A stretch of 56,352 nt of DNA from Bizionia sp. (GTDB taxonomy: Bacteria > Bacteroidota > Bacteroidia > Flavobacteriales > Flavobacteriaceae): assembly GCA_020631395.1 (NCBI GenBank), contig JAHDHI010000027.1, positions 1 to 56,352 of the forward strand. Direction: 5' to 3'. Of this stretch, positions 43,801 through 51,650 are shown in pieces (within the stretch, counting starts at the first letter, position 1; every line of letters begins with the position of its first letter). The translations under genes and the position numbers were made by a program. The notes under the pieces were generated by a model. That model made no database searches and was not told where the DNA came from. It worked only from the letters and a program-made list of their open reading frames with translations.

Positions 43801-45899
43801 ATTTCAAAGGAGACATGCAGGAATTGAGAGTTTATGATGCAGCTTTGTCATTAACTCAATTGCAAGAGCAAATTTACCAACAAGTAGAAAACAATGGAGG
43901 TAAGGTAAAAGGAATTGCAATTCCAAAAGACATCGATGGCGGTTCGTTGAGTTGGAACAACTTGATGATGTATTTAAAATTGGATCCAGCTGCAGTGGTA
44001 GGAGGAATGACGGTTGACGATTCAGCAGGAGCAAACGATCTTAACATCAACAACATGACTACCAGTCAGGTGCTTGGTGCTCCAGTGCCTTATCAGGCTT
44101 CAACATCAGGAGCTTGGACGACATCAGGTACTTGGACCAATGGAGCTGAGTGGGACATTACAAGTTTGCCTAACAAGGATTGGGCAATTGTTCAAGTAAC
44201 AAACAATGCCAAAGTGACTACTACAGCCAGTCATACCCATCTTGGCTTGTTGTTGGATGCAGGATCGGAATTGGAAATACAGGACGATCAGTTGTTGACA
44301 AATACAAGTTATGTGAAATTGGACGGTGAGATAGATTTGGAAGGCGAATCTCAATTCATTCAAACAATTGATTCTGAATTGGACGTTACCAGTTCAGGAA
44401 CTTTGGAGCGCGATCAACAGGGAACTCAAGATCTTTACACTTACAACTACTGGTCATCGCCTGTAGGCGCGACAAACAATACGACCAACAACAATAGCTA
44501 TACAGTGCCTCAAATCCTTAATGATGGAACAGACAGTGCAGCTCCAGCAAATATCAATTTTCTTACAACTGGTTATGATGGCGCAAACGGATCCCCGATT
44601 AGCATTGCCGACTTTTGGATTTGGAAGTACGGAAACCTTGCACCTGACTATTATAACTGGGAGCATGTTCGTAGCACTGGCTCACTGATGACAGGAGAAG
44701 GGTTTACAATGAAAGGGGTCAACGATACGAATGGCAATGTCATATTGGAGCAAAACTATGTTTTAAAGGGAAAACCCAACAATGCAGAAATCTTATTGAC
44801 AATAAGTGGAGGCAATAACTACCTTGTTGGAAATCCTTATGCCTCAGCTTTGGATGCCGATCAATTCATCTTGGACAATACGACGACGACTGGTACTTTG
44901 CTATACTGGGAACATTGGGGTGGTGGTACTCACAATACCGTCGGTTACAAAGGCGGTTATGCCATGTACAACCTGTCTGGAGCAGTGCCGGCCATGCAAT
45001 ACGATTTTGACACGGGAGGAACGTTGCCAGGCGGGACACCAAACAAATTGCCAGGGCGCTATGTGCCCGTGGCTCAAGGTTTCTTTGTAGTTGGGACAAG
45101 CTCAGGAAACATTACCTTCAACAACGGCCAACGTATTTTTGTGAAAGAAGGAGCTGATTCCGTTTTCATAAGAAATGCCGATGGATCTACAGTAACCAAT
45201 CCTCCAAACACTGAAGATGATAGATTGAAAATTAGATTGGGATATAAATCTGTGAACGATGAGTATGCCAGACAAATTTTAGTTACAGTTGACGATCAAG
45301 CAACTCCTCAAATAGATTTTGGGTTCGATGGTGAAAGCATAGATGCTCAAATGCATGACATGCATTGGGTGATCGAGGATAGAAACTTTGCCATTCAAGG
45401 TATTGATGCCATTGAAGCAAGTACTATTTTGCCTTTGGCAATAAAAACCGAATTGGATGGGGTGAACACCATTAAGATAGATGCATTGGAGAACGTGCCG
45501 AGTGATTTGGAAATCTATGTCTTCGATGTAGAGGCCAATACGTATCACGATTTGAGAAATTCTGATTTTACGATAGATTTGCCTATGGGAGAATATGTGG
45601 ATAGATTTGAATTGCGTTTTAGTAGCATATTGAGCACTGACGAATTTGAAGATGAAACGGCAGACATTCAATTCTATTTTGCAAATGACAATGAAACCAT
45701 CGTTGTTGAAAATCCCAAGGGGAAAAACATCGCATCTGTCGAGTTGTTCAACATATTGGGGCAATCCATTGTAAGATACGATGGAATTGGGATTCGAGAA
45801 TACAATGAATTCAAGACAAACGGTATCAGTACAGGAAGCTATGTCCTGGAAATTGAAACAAATACTGGTAAAGTATCCAAAAAGGTACTGATTGAATAA
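40896..45899 (+). CDS. Giant secreted metallopeptidase-like protein with LamG domain and T9SS sorting domain
   Basis: A 1667-residue exported protein. A signal peptide spans residues 1-20 (FVIIFLQMVLIVNAQ). The N-terminal catalytic-like domain has MIHELIHAYRDN with the zinc motif HELIH (His248, Glu249, His252) and a downstream glutamate in FEEGMAEAVA (Glu277 or Glu281), a gluzincin-like pattern. An Ig-like domain follows (about 756-835, VCLNDSASFTV). A concanavalin/LamG domain follows (about 838-990, NIDFDGIDDYANRS, ITPNIWSHVAATYDG, LYINGEQVAQV), then repetitive beta regions. The last 80 residues (VVENPKGKNIASVELFNILG to VSKKVLIE) are a T9SS sorting domain. The peptidase family is not recognised; sugar-binding and surface attachment are likely. 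No neighbours suggest a substrate. Confidence 0.85.
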   Translation: MKLKLSFVIIFLQMVLIVNAQENYEPHICHPPTLERIDKAKQENKATDSQNMMPAGMVAYTQSIHNVIVKWETGSFGAFRIGTAPGLQDIRWGQGLNANARHTGGHSYEDLRLSALDLGTTFNIGDTFYITMDPGLATEWVSPPLMFQWENLGDPGNSLTINIETNYGAGGFGPYNATEAAKMMDFYNLVNPIIEEIYGPPSRNHTVNVVNDAYAQGVNIYYNGPNQISSTFDLNGDGDLDQPRLMIHELIHAYRDNVGLSSNEKWHYEPELSGFEEGMAEAVAIIVMDRFIGLYPNFFAGDEFKIHWNHSRGMPFSWDYDFQNHEQIRNKDYFSADIATGGHWIRYGMGATAFRKMYIEDNDIFKKFNAEYYSRLNADHDLLPSRALFVDIFETVSTEVERTPVKQWINEQKILDCDVELEKKVFMLTFTNISWASFTQDNRIFFLETHENNKEWAWDSSDASGANEIGAGANTPETWGWTHQLNNVPGQFTAIQDWDNIAYAASNKNIINDYHGLFDGQFLLGPYQGPNPYRSFDGLAYDDAGQFTRDYLQNQNYPVGAEMGKRALAIGSQQLYTSTSDDANFWPSGIIADRKITDMNQSGLYRWKIEFNDPQGPTVEGSYFRLLGDDFIDPVGSGFGVFGGIHSDASDLVEGKMIMEHEDFGEEPEIAISNNSFKSSRPWASISEADVNRQGGRSDRRYSEPGKVHNIFISDDCTQRKIDFRTIGYGDGLDGIQMMLFKVEDMEDIIFTESADLDVCLNDSASFTVSNNFPDILDGDSRITYRWLNPVGTEVATTLDYDIATVTAADQGTYTLEIDFFGCVISKTVDLNLGCASNIDFDGIDDYANRSSLIGGLSASTMMGWIKADEVRGADIMGQDSFRIFTNSLGQLQAEVKTGTTATTVASATTAITPNIWSHVAATYDGVSDTLTLYINGEQVAQVATTDNALSADANDFEIGRRSNGDDRYFKGDMQELRVYDAALSLTQLQEQIYQQVENNGGKVKGIAIPKDIDGGSLSWNNLMMYLKLDPAAVVGGMTVDDSAGANDLNINNMTTSQVLGAPVPYQASTSGAWTTSGTWTNGAEWDITSLPNKDWAIVQVTNNAKVTTTASHTHLGLLLDAGSELEIQDDQLLTNTSYVKLDGEIDLEGESQFIQTIDSELDVTSSGTLERDQQGTQDLYTYNYWSSPVGATNNTTNNNSYTVPQILNDGTDSAAPANINFLTTGYDGANGSPISIADFWIWKYGNLAPDYYNWEHVRSTGSLMTGEGFTMKGVNDTNGNVILEQNYVLKGKPNNAEILLTISGGNNYLVGNPYASALDADQFILDNTTTTGTLLYWEHWGGGTHNTVGYKGGYAMYNLSGAVPAMQYDFDTGGTLPGGTPNKLPGRYVPVAQGFFVVGTSSGNITFNNGQRIFVKEGADSVFIRNADGSTVTNPPNTEDDRLKIRLGYKSVNDEYARQILVTVDDQATPQIDFGFDGESIDAQMHDMHWVIEDRNFAIQGIDAIEASTILPLAIKTELDGVNTIKIDALENVPSDLEIYVFDVEANTYHDLRNSDFTIDLPMGEYVDRFELRFSSILSTDEFEDETADIQFYFANDNETIVVENPKGKNIASVELFNILGQSIVRYDGIGIREYNEFKTNGISTGSYVLEIETNTGKVSKKVLIE

Positions 45900-46041
45900 T
45901 TGAGTTTTTATTGTAACATAGAACGATTAAGCTATGAGGCGTTCAAGGCGAGAACAACTAATAATTTTATCGAAGGTTATTGGACAATTGAGTGATGAAT
46001 AAGCTAATTGTTTGTACATTTAATGACAAAAACTAACCAAT

Positions 46042-46368
46042 ATGTACAATTACAAAGCGAAGATTATAGGTGTTTACGATGGAGATACAGTCACGGCTGT
46101 CGTAGATTTGGGCTTTTTGCATAGCCAAGAAATGAAATTACGCCTTTATGGCATTGATACACCAGAATTGAGGGGGGCTGAAAAAATAGAAGGGAGAAAG
46201 GTTCGTGATATTTTGAGAGAGATGATCCTGGACAAAGAAGTGGTAATACATTCCTATAAGGACAAACAAGGCAAATATGGACGTTATTTGGCGACCATAG
46301 TCTTGGATGGGGTGGACATCAACCAATGGTTGGTTGACAATGGACACGCCGAACCTTATCTAATATAA
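46042..46368 (+). CDS. Thermonuclease-like (SNase-domain) protein
   Basis: A 108-residue staphylococcal-nuclease-like protein consisting of just the OB-fold domain. Active-site features are YDGDTVTAVVDLG, Arg34 and Glu42 in LRLYGIDTPELRG, and Arg81 in KYGRYLA; these correspond to the calcium-site aspartates, the two arginines and the glutamate of nuclease. No signal peptide is present, so it would act in the cytoplasm, unlike the secreted S. aureus enzyme. The C-terminus INQWLVDNGHAEPYL is the usual final helix. It is monocistronic and followed by a strong terminator. Confidence 0.92.
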   Translation: MYNYKAKIIGVYDGDTVTAVVDLGFLHSQEMKLRLYGIDTPELRGAEKIEGRKVRDILREMILDKEVVIHSYKDKQGKYGRYLATIVLDGVDINQWLVDNGHAEPYLI

Positions 46369-46395
46369 AAAAGCGGCTTTTAAGCCGCTTTTTTT
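46367..46395. terminator. Bidirectional terminator
   Basis: AAAAAAGCGGCTT pairs perfectly with AAGCCGCTTTTTT around a two-base turn. It lies between the convergent thermonuclease-like (+) and DUF4136 (-) genes. Confidence 0.92.
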
Positions 46396-46405
46396 ATGGT
46401 GTTTG

Positions 46406-46951
46406 CTATTGTTCTGCCCCTGGAGGATATTTGGTCATGATCTTTGCTACGAATTCATTGATTCTAGCCTCTTTCTTTTCTATGTTGTTGGACGAACTCA
46501 AATAACCAGAGCCTTTGCCTTGCCATACCAATTCCTTTTTGTTGGCATCGATAAGGTCTATGTATAGACTTCCTTCCGTGTTGCTTCTTACGGAATTGTA
46601 GCCATTCCAATAATATGGACTCCATCCCCAACCATAACCATAAGGTCCGAAGCCATTGTTGTATACATTTATGTTTTCACGGGATTTTGTGAAGATGCTT
46701 ACCAACAAGTCAGGGTTTTCTGATTTGGTGAAACCTTTGGCCAGCATTTCGGATTCGATGGCACGAAGTATTCTTCGCTTGTCCAAATCACTGATCTTTG
46801 CTTTGTCTATTCCTGTTTTGAAGAAAGCAAAGGTCTTGTAGTTGTCGAAGTTTGTGTTTTTGTCGTAATCAGAGACAACGCGAACAGAGGTACAAGAACT
46901 TGCTACCATGAATAGCAATAAGATGGGTAATGTTTTTAGTAACTTTCTCAT
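46406..46951 (-). CDS. DUF4136 family lipoprotein
   Basis: A lipoprotein of about 181 residues from the ATG at 46951. I prefer this to the longer frame at 46978 because it begins the signal sequence directly (MRKLLKTLPILLLFMVASSC, with the lipidated Cys20). The mature protein fits DUF4136: VVSDYDKNTNFDNYKTFAFF, then ALSI-like helix ILRAIESEMLAKGF, and SLYIDLIDANKKELVWQGKG. A Gly/Tyr/Trp-rich stretch (GFGPYGYGWGWSPYYWNGYN) in the middle is characteristic of flavobacterial members. Function is unknown; it is probably attached to the outer membrane facing the periplasm. It is transcribed toward the terminator at 46367. Confidence 0.88.
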   Translation of the reverse strand: MRKLLKTLPILLLFMVASSCTSVRVVSDYDKNTNFDNYKTFAFFKTGIDKAKISDLDKRRILRAIESEMLAKGFTKSENPDLLVSIFTKSRENINVYNNGFGPYGYGWGWSPYYWNGYNSVRSNTEGSLYIDLIDANKKELVWQGKGSGYLSSSNNIEKKEARINEFVAKIMTKYPPGAEQ

Positions 46952-46997
46952 AGATGAATGTTGTTTTTTTGTTTCCATGGAGGAAACCTATTAATGG

Positions 46998-48983
46998 TTA
47001 TAACGAGTCTATAATAGCATCATCAACATTGTTGGGCAGTGTTACCTTTAAGTCTGGTTCGATTTCCATAGCACGTTTTATGGCAAAGACGGCTCCTTCA
47101 TTTCTGGCCCAACTACGTCTTGAAATGCCATTGTTGACATCCCAAAATAACATTGATTTCAAACGCTTTGACGCTTCTTTAGTACCATCAAGAACCATAC
47201 CAAATCCACCATTTATAACTTCTCCCCAGCCAACGCCACCTCCATTGTGGATGCTTACCCAAGTTGCGCCTCTAAAACTGTCTCCAATCACATTGTGTAT
47301 GGCCATATCCGCTGTAAAGCGAGAACCATCGTAAATGTTTGAAGTTTCTCGATATGGGGAATCCGTTCCAGAAACGTCATGGTGGTCACGTCCCAAGACA
47401 ACGGTTCCAATGTCTCCTTTGGCAATGGCTTGGTTGAAGGCTTCGGCAATTTTTGCACGACCTTCGGCATCTGCATATAGTATTCTGGCTTGAGACCCAA
47501 CTACTAGTTTGTTTTCTTGGGCGCCTTTTATCCATTGGATGTTGTCCGCCATTTGTTGCTTAATTTCCTCAGGGGAATCTTTCATGATTTCCTCAAGTAC
47601 TTCACACGCTATGACATCCGTCTTAGCAAGATCTTCGGGGTTTCCAGAAGCACAAACCCAACGGAATGGGCCAAAGCCATAGTCGAAGCACATTGGCCCC
47701 ATGATGTCTTGAACATAGCTAGGATATTTGAAATCGATGCAGTTGTCGGCCATTATATCTGCTCCAGCACGAGATGCTTCCAATAAAAAGGCGTTGCCAT
47801 AATCGAAGAAATAAGTGCCTTTAGCCGTGTGTTTGTTTATGGCATTCGTATGACGACGCAAGGTTTCTTGAACTTTGTCCTTAAACAATTCTGGATCGTT
47901 TGCCATCATTTCATTGGCAGCTTCAAAAGAAACTCCAGTAGGGTAGTAGCCTCCTGCCCATGGATTGTGCAATGAGGTCTGGTCACTTCCCAAGTCAATG
48001 CGTATGTTTTCGTCATCAAACTTTTCCCATACATCTACTATGTTGCCCAAGTATGCGATGGAAACGACTTCTTCATTTTCTTGAGCTATTCTTACCCTAG
48101 TCACCAATTTATCCAAATCTTCTATCTTCTCGTTGATCCAACCTTGATCCAAGCGTACTTGTGTGATTTTTGGATTCACTTCAGCACAAACGGTGATGCA
48201 TCCAGCTATGTTTCCTGCCTTTGGTTGTGCACCGGACATTCCTCCCAAACCAGAAGTTACGAACAGATTTCCTTTGGGAGACTTTCCTATTTTCCGAAAA
48301 GCATTCAAAACCGTTATTGTGGTTCCATGTACGATCCCTTGTGGGCCTATGTACATGTAGCTTCCAGCTGTCATTTGCCCATATTGGGTGACACCCAGAG
48401 CATTGAATTTTTCCCAATCGTCCGGTTTTGAGTAATTTGGGATCATCATTCCGTTGGTTACAACTACTCTTGGTGCTTCTTTGTGGGAAGGGAATAGCCC
48501 CATTGGGTGACCTGAGTACATGACAAGTGTTTGCTCGTCATTCATCTCGGCCAAGTACTTCATGGTAAGTCTATATTGTGCCCAATTGGAAAAGACGCCT
48601 CCATTTCCGCCATAGGTGATCAATTCATGGGGATGTTGTGCCACTGCATAATCCAAATTGTTTTGAATCATCAACATTATTGCGGCTGCTTGTTTTGATT
48701 TTGCAGGATATTCGTCTATGGGTCTCGCATACATTCTGTAATCTGGACGCAAACGATACATGTAGATGCGCCCATAGGTGTCAAGTTCTTCTTTGAATTC
48801 CCTTATTAATGTCCCGTGGTGTTTTTTGTCGAAGTAGCGCAAAGCATTCCGCAATGCCAATTTTTCTTCTTCTTTTGAGAGTATGGTTTTTCGTTTTGGC
48901 GCGTGATTTATAGATGGGTCAAAGGGTTTAGCTGCTGGTAATGAGGAAGGAATACCTTCTAGGATTTGTTCTTTAAATGACAT
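46998..48983 (-). CDS. hutU: Urocanate hydratase
   Basis: A 661-residue urocanase that hydrates urocanate to imidazolone propionate in histidine degradation, using tightly bound NAD. Family segments include YGGNGGVFSNWAQYRLTM, LFVTSGLGGMSGAQPKAGNI and CFDYGFGPFRWVCASGNPED. HNGGGVGWGEVINGGFG near residue 580 is the NAD-binding and active-site loop. The length is about 100 residues more than the Bacillus/Pseudomonas enzyme, which is normal for the Bacteroidota long form (N-terminal extension before KTILSKEE). No other hut genes are in the window, so the pathway genes are dispersed. The gene is monocistronic with a leader of about 130 bases. Confidence 0.95.
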   Translation of the reverse strand: MSFKEQILEGIPSSLPAAKPFDPSINHAPKRKTILSKEEEKLALRNALRYFDKKHHGTLIREFKEELDTYGRIYMYRLRPDYRMYARPIDEYPAKSKQAAAIMLMIQNNLDYAVAQHPHELITYGGNGGVFSNWAQYRLTMKYLAEMNDEQTLVMYSGHPMGLFPSHKEAPRVVVTNGMMIPNYSKPDDWEKFNALGVTQYGQMTAGSYMYIGPQGIVHGTTITVLNAFRKIGKSPKGNLFVTSGLGGMSGAQPKAGNIAGCITVCAEVNPKITQVRLDQGWINEKIEDLDKLVTRVRIAQENEEVVSIAYLGNIVDVWEKFDDENIRIDLGSDQTSLHNPWAGGYYPTGVSFEAANEMMANDPELFKDKVQETLRRHTNAINKHTAKGTYFFDYGNAFLLEASRAGADIMADNCIDFKYPSYVQDIMGPMCFDYGFGPFRWVCASGNPEDLAKTDVIACEVLEEIMKDSPEEIKQQMADNIQWIKGAQENKLVVGSQARILYADAEGRAKIAEAFNQAIAKGDIGTVVLGRDHHDVSGTDSPYRETSNIYDGSRFTADMAIHNVIGDSFRGATWVSIHNGGGVGWGEVINGGFGMVLDGTKEASKRLKSMLFWDVNNGISRRSWARNEGAVFAIKRAMEIEPDLKVTLPNNVDDAIIDSL

Positions 48984-49112
48984 TGTCTTGTTTTTTTAAT
49001 TAATAATCAGTTCTGGTAAAAGACTAATTGCCAACTAAGGGTAGCGAATGTCTGCACGATGATAACTGTTCGCGATCAATACTTTGTATGTCTTGAAATA
49101 ACTGTCCAATTT

Positions 49113-49274
49113 CTAGTTTTGCTTGTTTGTGTTCTTGTCATATCCATAAGGGCAATGTCTGCAACCACTTTCACAACAATAACCTCTTTTTAGGTGATAT
49201 TGCGCCGTGAAACACTTGTAACCTTCCGGTGTCAAGTAGTAGTCCCCTTCTTCTATTGGAATAAGTTTCTTCAT
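49113..49274 (-). CDS. DUF5522 small cysteine-rich protein
   Basis: A 53-residue protein. The ATG at 49274 (MKKLIPIEEGDYYLT) fits the family better than the frame to 49325. The core LTPEGYKCFTAQYHLKRGYC and the cluster YCCESGCRHCPYGYD give four closely spaced cysteines, which probably bind a metal. The family is small and widely conserved in Bacteroidota, with no known function. The gene lies divergent from the gene starting at 49325. Confidence 0.85.
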   Translation of the reverse strand: MKKLIPIEEGDYYLTPEGYKCFTAQYHLKRGYCCESGCRHCPYGYDKNTNKQN

Positions 49275-49324
49275 ATATCGCAAATATAATGTAAATTGGA
49301 CTGATTTTTGAAAGCTATTGACCA

Positions 49325-49648
49325 ATGATTTTTTTTTCTAAATATTTAGTCCCCAAAGGTTATACTGGGATAACCGTATTTCCTTTTGTTTTTGTGAAAC
49401 ACAAAGACTTGAAGGGGGACAAGGTGCTCATCAATCATGAAAGCATACATTTGAAACAGCAGTTGGAGTTGCTGGTGTTGCCTTTCTACATGTTTTATTT
49501 CATAGAGTTTGTCATAAGGTTCATCCAATATGGAAATTGGTATCGGGCTTACAGAAACATTTCGTTTGAACGAGAGGCCTATATAAACGAAAACAACCTT
49601 GATTATTTGAAAACAAGGTCGTTTTGGTGTTTTATGAAATATGTGTAA
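49325..49648 (+). CDS. Small membrane protein with HExxH motif
   Basis: A 107-residue protein common in flavobacteria, usually called hypothetical. INHESIHLKQQLELL contains HESIH (His38, Glu39, His42), and a hydrophobic helix LVLPFYMFYFIEFVIRF follows directly. The conserved AYRNISFEREAYINENN supplies a possible third ligand (Glu82 or Glu84). The layout (zinc motif just before a membrane helix, then a glutamate-rich segment) recalls minimal versions of M48/M56-type integral membrane peptidases. Activity is not proven. The start codon is 50 bases from the DUF5522 start on the other strand. Confidence 0.75.
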   Translation: MIFFSKYLVPKGYTGITVFPFVFVKHKDLKGDKVLINHESIHLKQQLELLVLPFYMFYFIEFVIRFIQYGNWYRAYRNISFEREAYINENNLDYLKTRSFWCFMKYV

Positions 49649-49696
49649 TTTCTCTATCGTCAATTTTTTTTAGAACGACTGTCTTTTCAAAAAATA

Positions 49697-51352
49697 TTAT
49701 TTCTTTTTGAATTCTCTAGGTCTCAAAGCATTCTTCTGCTCTCTGAAATTTTTCTCCTTTGTGGGATTGACAGGTGTTGTAGTTCCAAATCTAACCGTTC
49801 CATTGTCACTCCAAATGGCTTTTCTGTCGATGTCGTCCTTGGTTTCATCGGACATGACACCATTCAAGTTTGTATCGAAATCTGCGCTCAACAGCTCAGA
49901 AGAGACAGGTCTGGATTTGGTTCTTTTCTCGGCAATGGCAATCCAATTGAAGGATACGTTGGAAGCTCCGCCTTGGTTTTCCTTTATGGTAAAACCATTT
50001 TTGTCCACAGAGACGATATGTACGCCATTGGTTTCTCCGTAAGGAGTAACTGTAACTATTACTGGTTTGGAATCGTCAATGATTTGGGAGTATTCCTTGT
50101 TGAAGGAAATGTAACTTGTCCCATTCACCAATTTTCCCATTCCTTTGTCTTGAACATCTTGACTCATGGACGTGTTCGCATAGGACACGGATCTTGAACC
50201 ATCTTGTTTTTCGTCCAATACTATGAAGGCTTCATTGGTAATCGTCTTTCCTTGGGTATAGTTTGCAAAACGTTCTCCTGTGGATACAGTACCATATTCA
50301 TGACCTTTCACCCATGCACCGATAACACCTCCGTGCACACCCAAACCAATGGAAGTGTCTATATAACTGTTAGTTGTCTTTCCATTTACGCCACCGTCTA
50401 TTCTTGTGCCTCCAAAGGCGTAAACGGAGTAGTCATTGTTGTTTTGTGCATAGTATCCCAATGCGCCAGAAGCAAAGAAGTTGGTACCTATGACACCTCC
50501 TGTTCTTCTCTCCGTATTGCCGCCAGTGTCACCTTTCACTCCAAACGTATGATCTGTCGTACTGCCGCCACCCATTTGACCGTGGACACCTGCACCTATG
50601 TCGTTTGTGAAATTTGTGCCATCGGTTGAAGAACGTGTTAGACCTCTAACACCTGGTCCTTCTGAATTGGTACCATCATATTCACCTTGTACTCCTGCAT
50701 ATATGGTGCTGCCACTTTGCACTTGGCCATAGACACCACCACCATCTTGATCCGTGTAGCCGTTTATGGCCCATGGGAAAGTGGCATTTCCAGTACTTAC
50801 GCCATTCATCAAATCACCTGGCAATACGGTTTCCAACGCGCCGATGAAGAATTCTCCCAAAGATGAGATTCTTGCTGCATGCGTGCCATTGGTCCTGATA
50901 TCAATGTTGGTGTTGTCGTAGGTTCCTAGGAAGTGGGTTCCAGAAGTAGCAGTTGTGCCTGAAACTCCAGTTACACCGCCATCGATGCCACCATTGCCTA
51001 TTATGGACCAATCCAAGCCACCGGGAGAACCAGCGACTGAAATCCATTTGGTGTCCAACCAATAATATAGACCAGGTGATACATTCGTTGGTATCGTTCC
51101 AGCCGTATTGGTGTTCCACACCATGGTTCCATTGGGTATTACTCCTCCTTGTGGGTTGACAACTGGTGCTTGGGTGTTTAAATTTGTTAGGGAAACTTGT
51201 GGGGGAATCAATCCTTGTGAGCTGGAGGAGATGTCCAAAGCTCCTCGAGGAGTTGTTGTGCCCAATCCTACTTGGGCAGTTGTTTCTGATATTAGAAAAG
51301 TACAAAAAAGCGCACTGATAAATAACGTTTTGTAATGTAGTTTGGGAGCCAT
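49697..51352 (-). CDS. Secreted tail-fibre-like surface protein
   Basis: About 551 residues from the ATG at 51352 (the frame also opens at a TTG two codons earlier). A signal peptide (TLFISALFCTFLISETTAQ) precedes the recurrent Bacteroidota opening VGLGTTTPRGALDISSSSQG and the motif GLYYWLDTKWISVAG. The middle has glycine-rich, beta-helical repeats of the kind GVYGQVQSGSTIYAGVQGEY and HGQMGGGSTTDHTFGVKG. These resemble phage-tail or pectate-like parallel beta structures. The C-terminus is charged (NFREQKNALRPREFKKK) and has no T9SS sorting domain. It is probably an outer-surface or secreted structural protein. Its function is unknown, and it is monocistronic. Confidence 0.8.
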   Translation of the reverse strand: MAPKLHYKTLFISALFCTFLISETTAQVGLGTTTPRGALDISSSSQGLIPPQVSLTNLNTQAPVVNPQGGVIPNGTMVWNTNTAGTIPTNVSPGLYYWLDTKWISVAGSPGGLDWSIIGNGGIDGGVTGVSGTTATSGTHFLGTYDNTNIDIRTNGTHAARISSLGEFFIGALETVLPGDLMNGVSTGNATFPWAINGYTDQDGGGVYGQVQSGSTIYAGVQGEYDGTNSEGPGVRGLTRSSTDGTNFTNDIGAGVHGQMGGGSTTDHTFGVKGDTGGNTERRTGGVIGTNFFASGALGYYAQNNNDYSVYAFGGTRIDGGVNGKTTNSYIDTSIGLGVHGGVIGAWVKGHEYGTVSTGERFANYTQGKTITNEAFIVLDEKQDGSRSVSYANTSMSQDVQDKGMGKLVNGTSYISFNKEYSQIIDDSKPVIVTVTPYGETNGVHIVSVDKNGFTIKENQGGASNVSFNWIAIAEKRTKSRPVSSELLSADFDTNLNGVMSDETKDDIDRKAIWSDNGTVRFGTTTPVNPTKEKNFREQKNALRPREFKKK

Positions 51353-51600
51353 GTGCAAATCGGTTAAATGAATAATTTAGTATTTCTGGGAATTCAAATA
51401 TACCATAAATTTTCAAAAAAACAAATGAAATGCATATTTTAACGATGAAATGCGCTTTTTTGTTTCAAAGTGAATTCTTTTCTATAAAATAAAAAAGGGC
51501 TCATTGTGAAAAATGAAAGAGGCTCAAACATAGGAAATAAAAGGTGTTTTGAGTTATTTCATTGTTTGTGAATTTTTCTTTGCATTGAGTTTTACGACAG

Positions 51601-51638
51601 AAAAACAATTTTGATTGAAAAAAATCAAAATTGTTTTT
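51601..51638 (-). terminator. Terminator after the giant T9SS gene
   Basis: A perfect 16-bp stem, AAAAACAATTTTGATT (51601-51616) with its complement at 51623-51638, encloses a 6-base loop and is flanked by an A-run. It ends 13 bases before the stop of the gene transcribed leftward. Confidence 0.88.
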
Positions 51639-51650
51639 TATGTCTATGAG

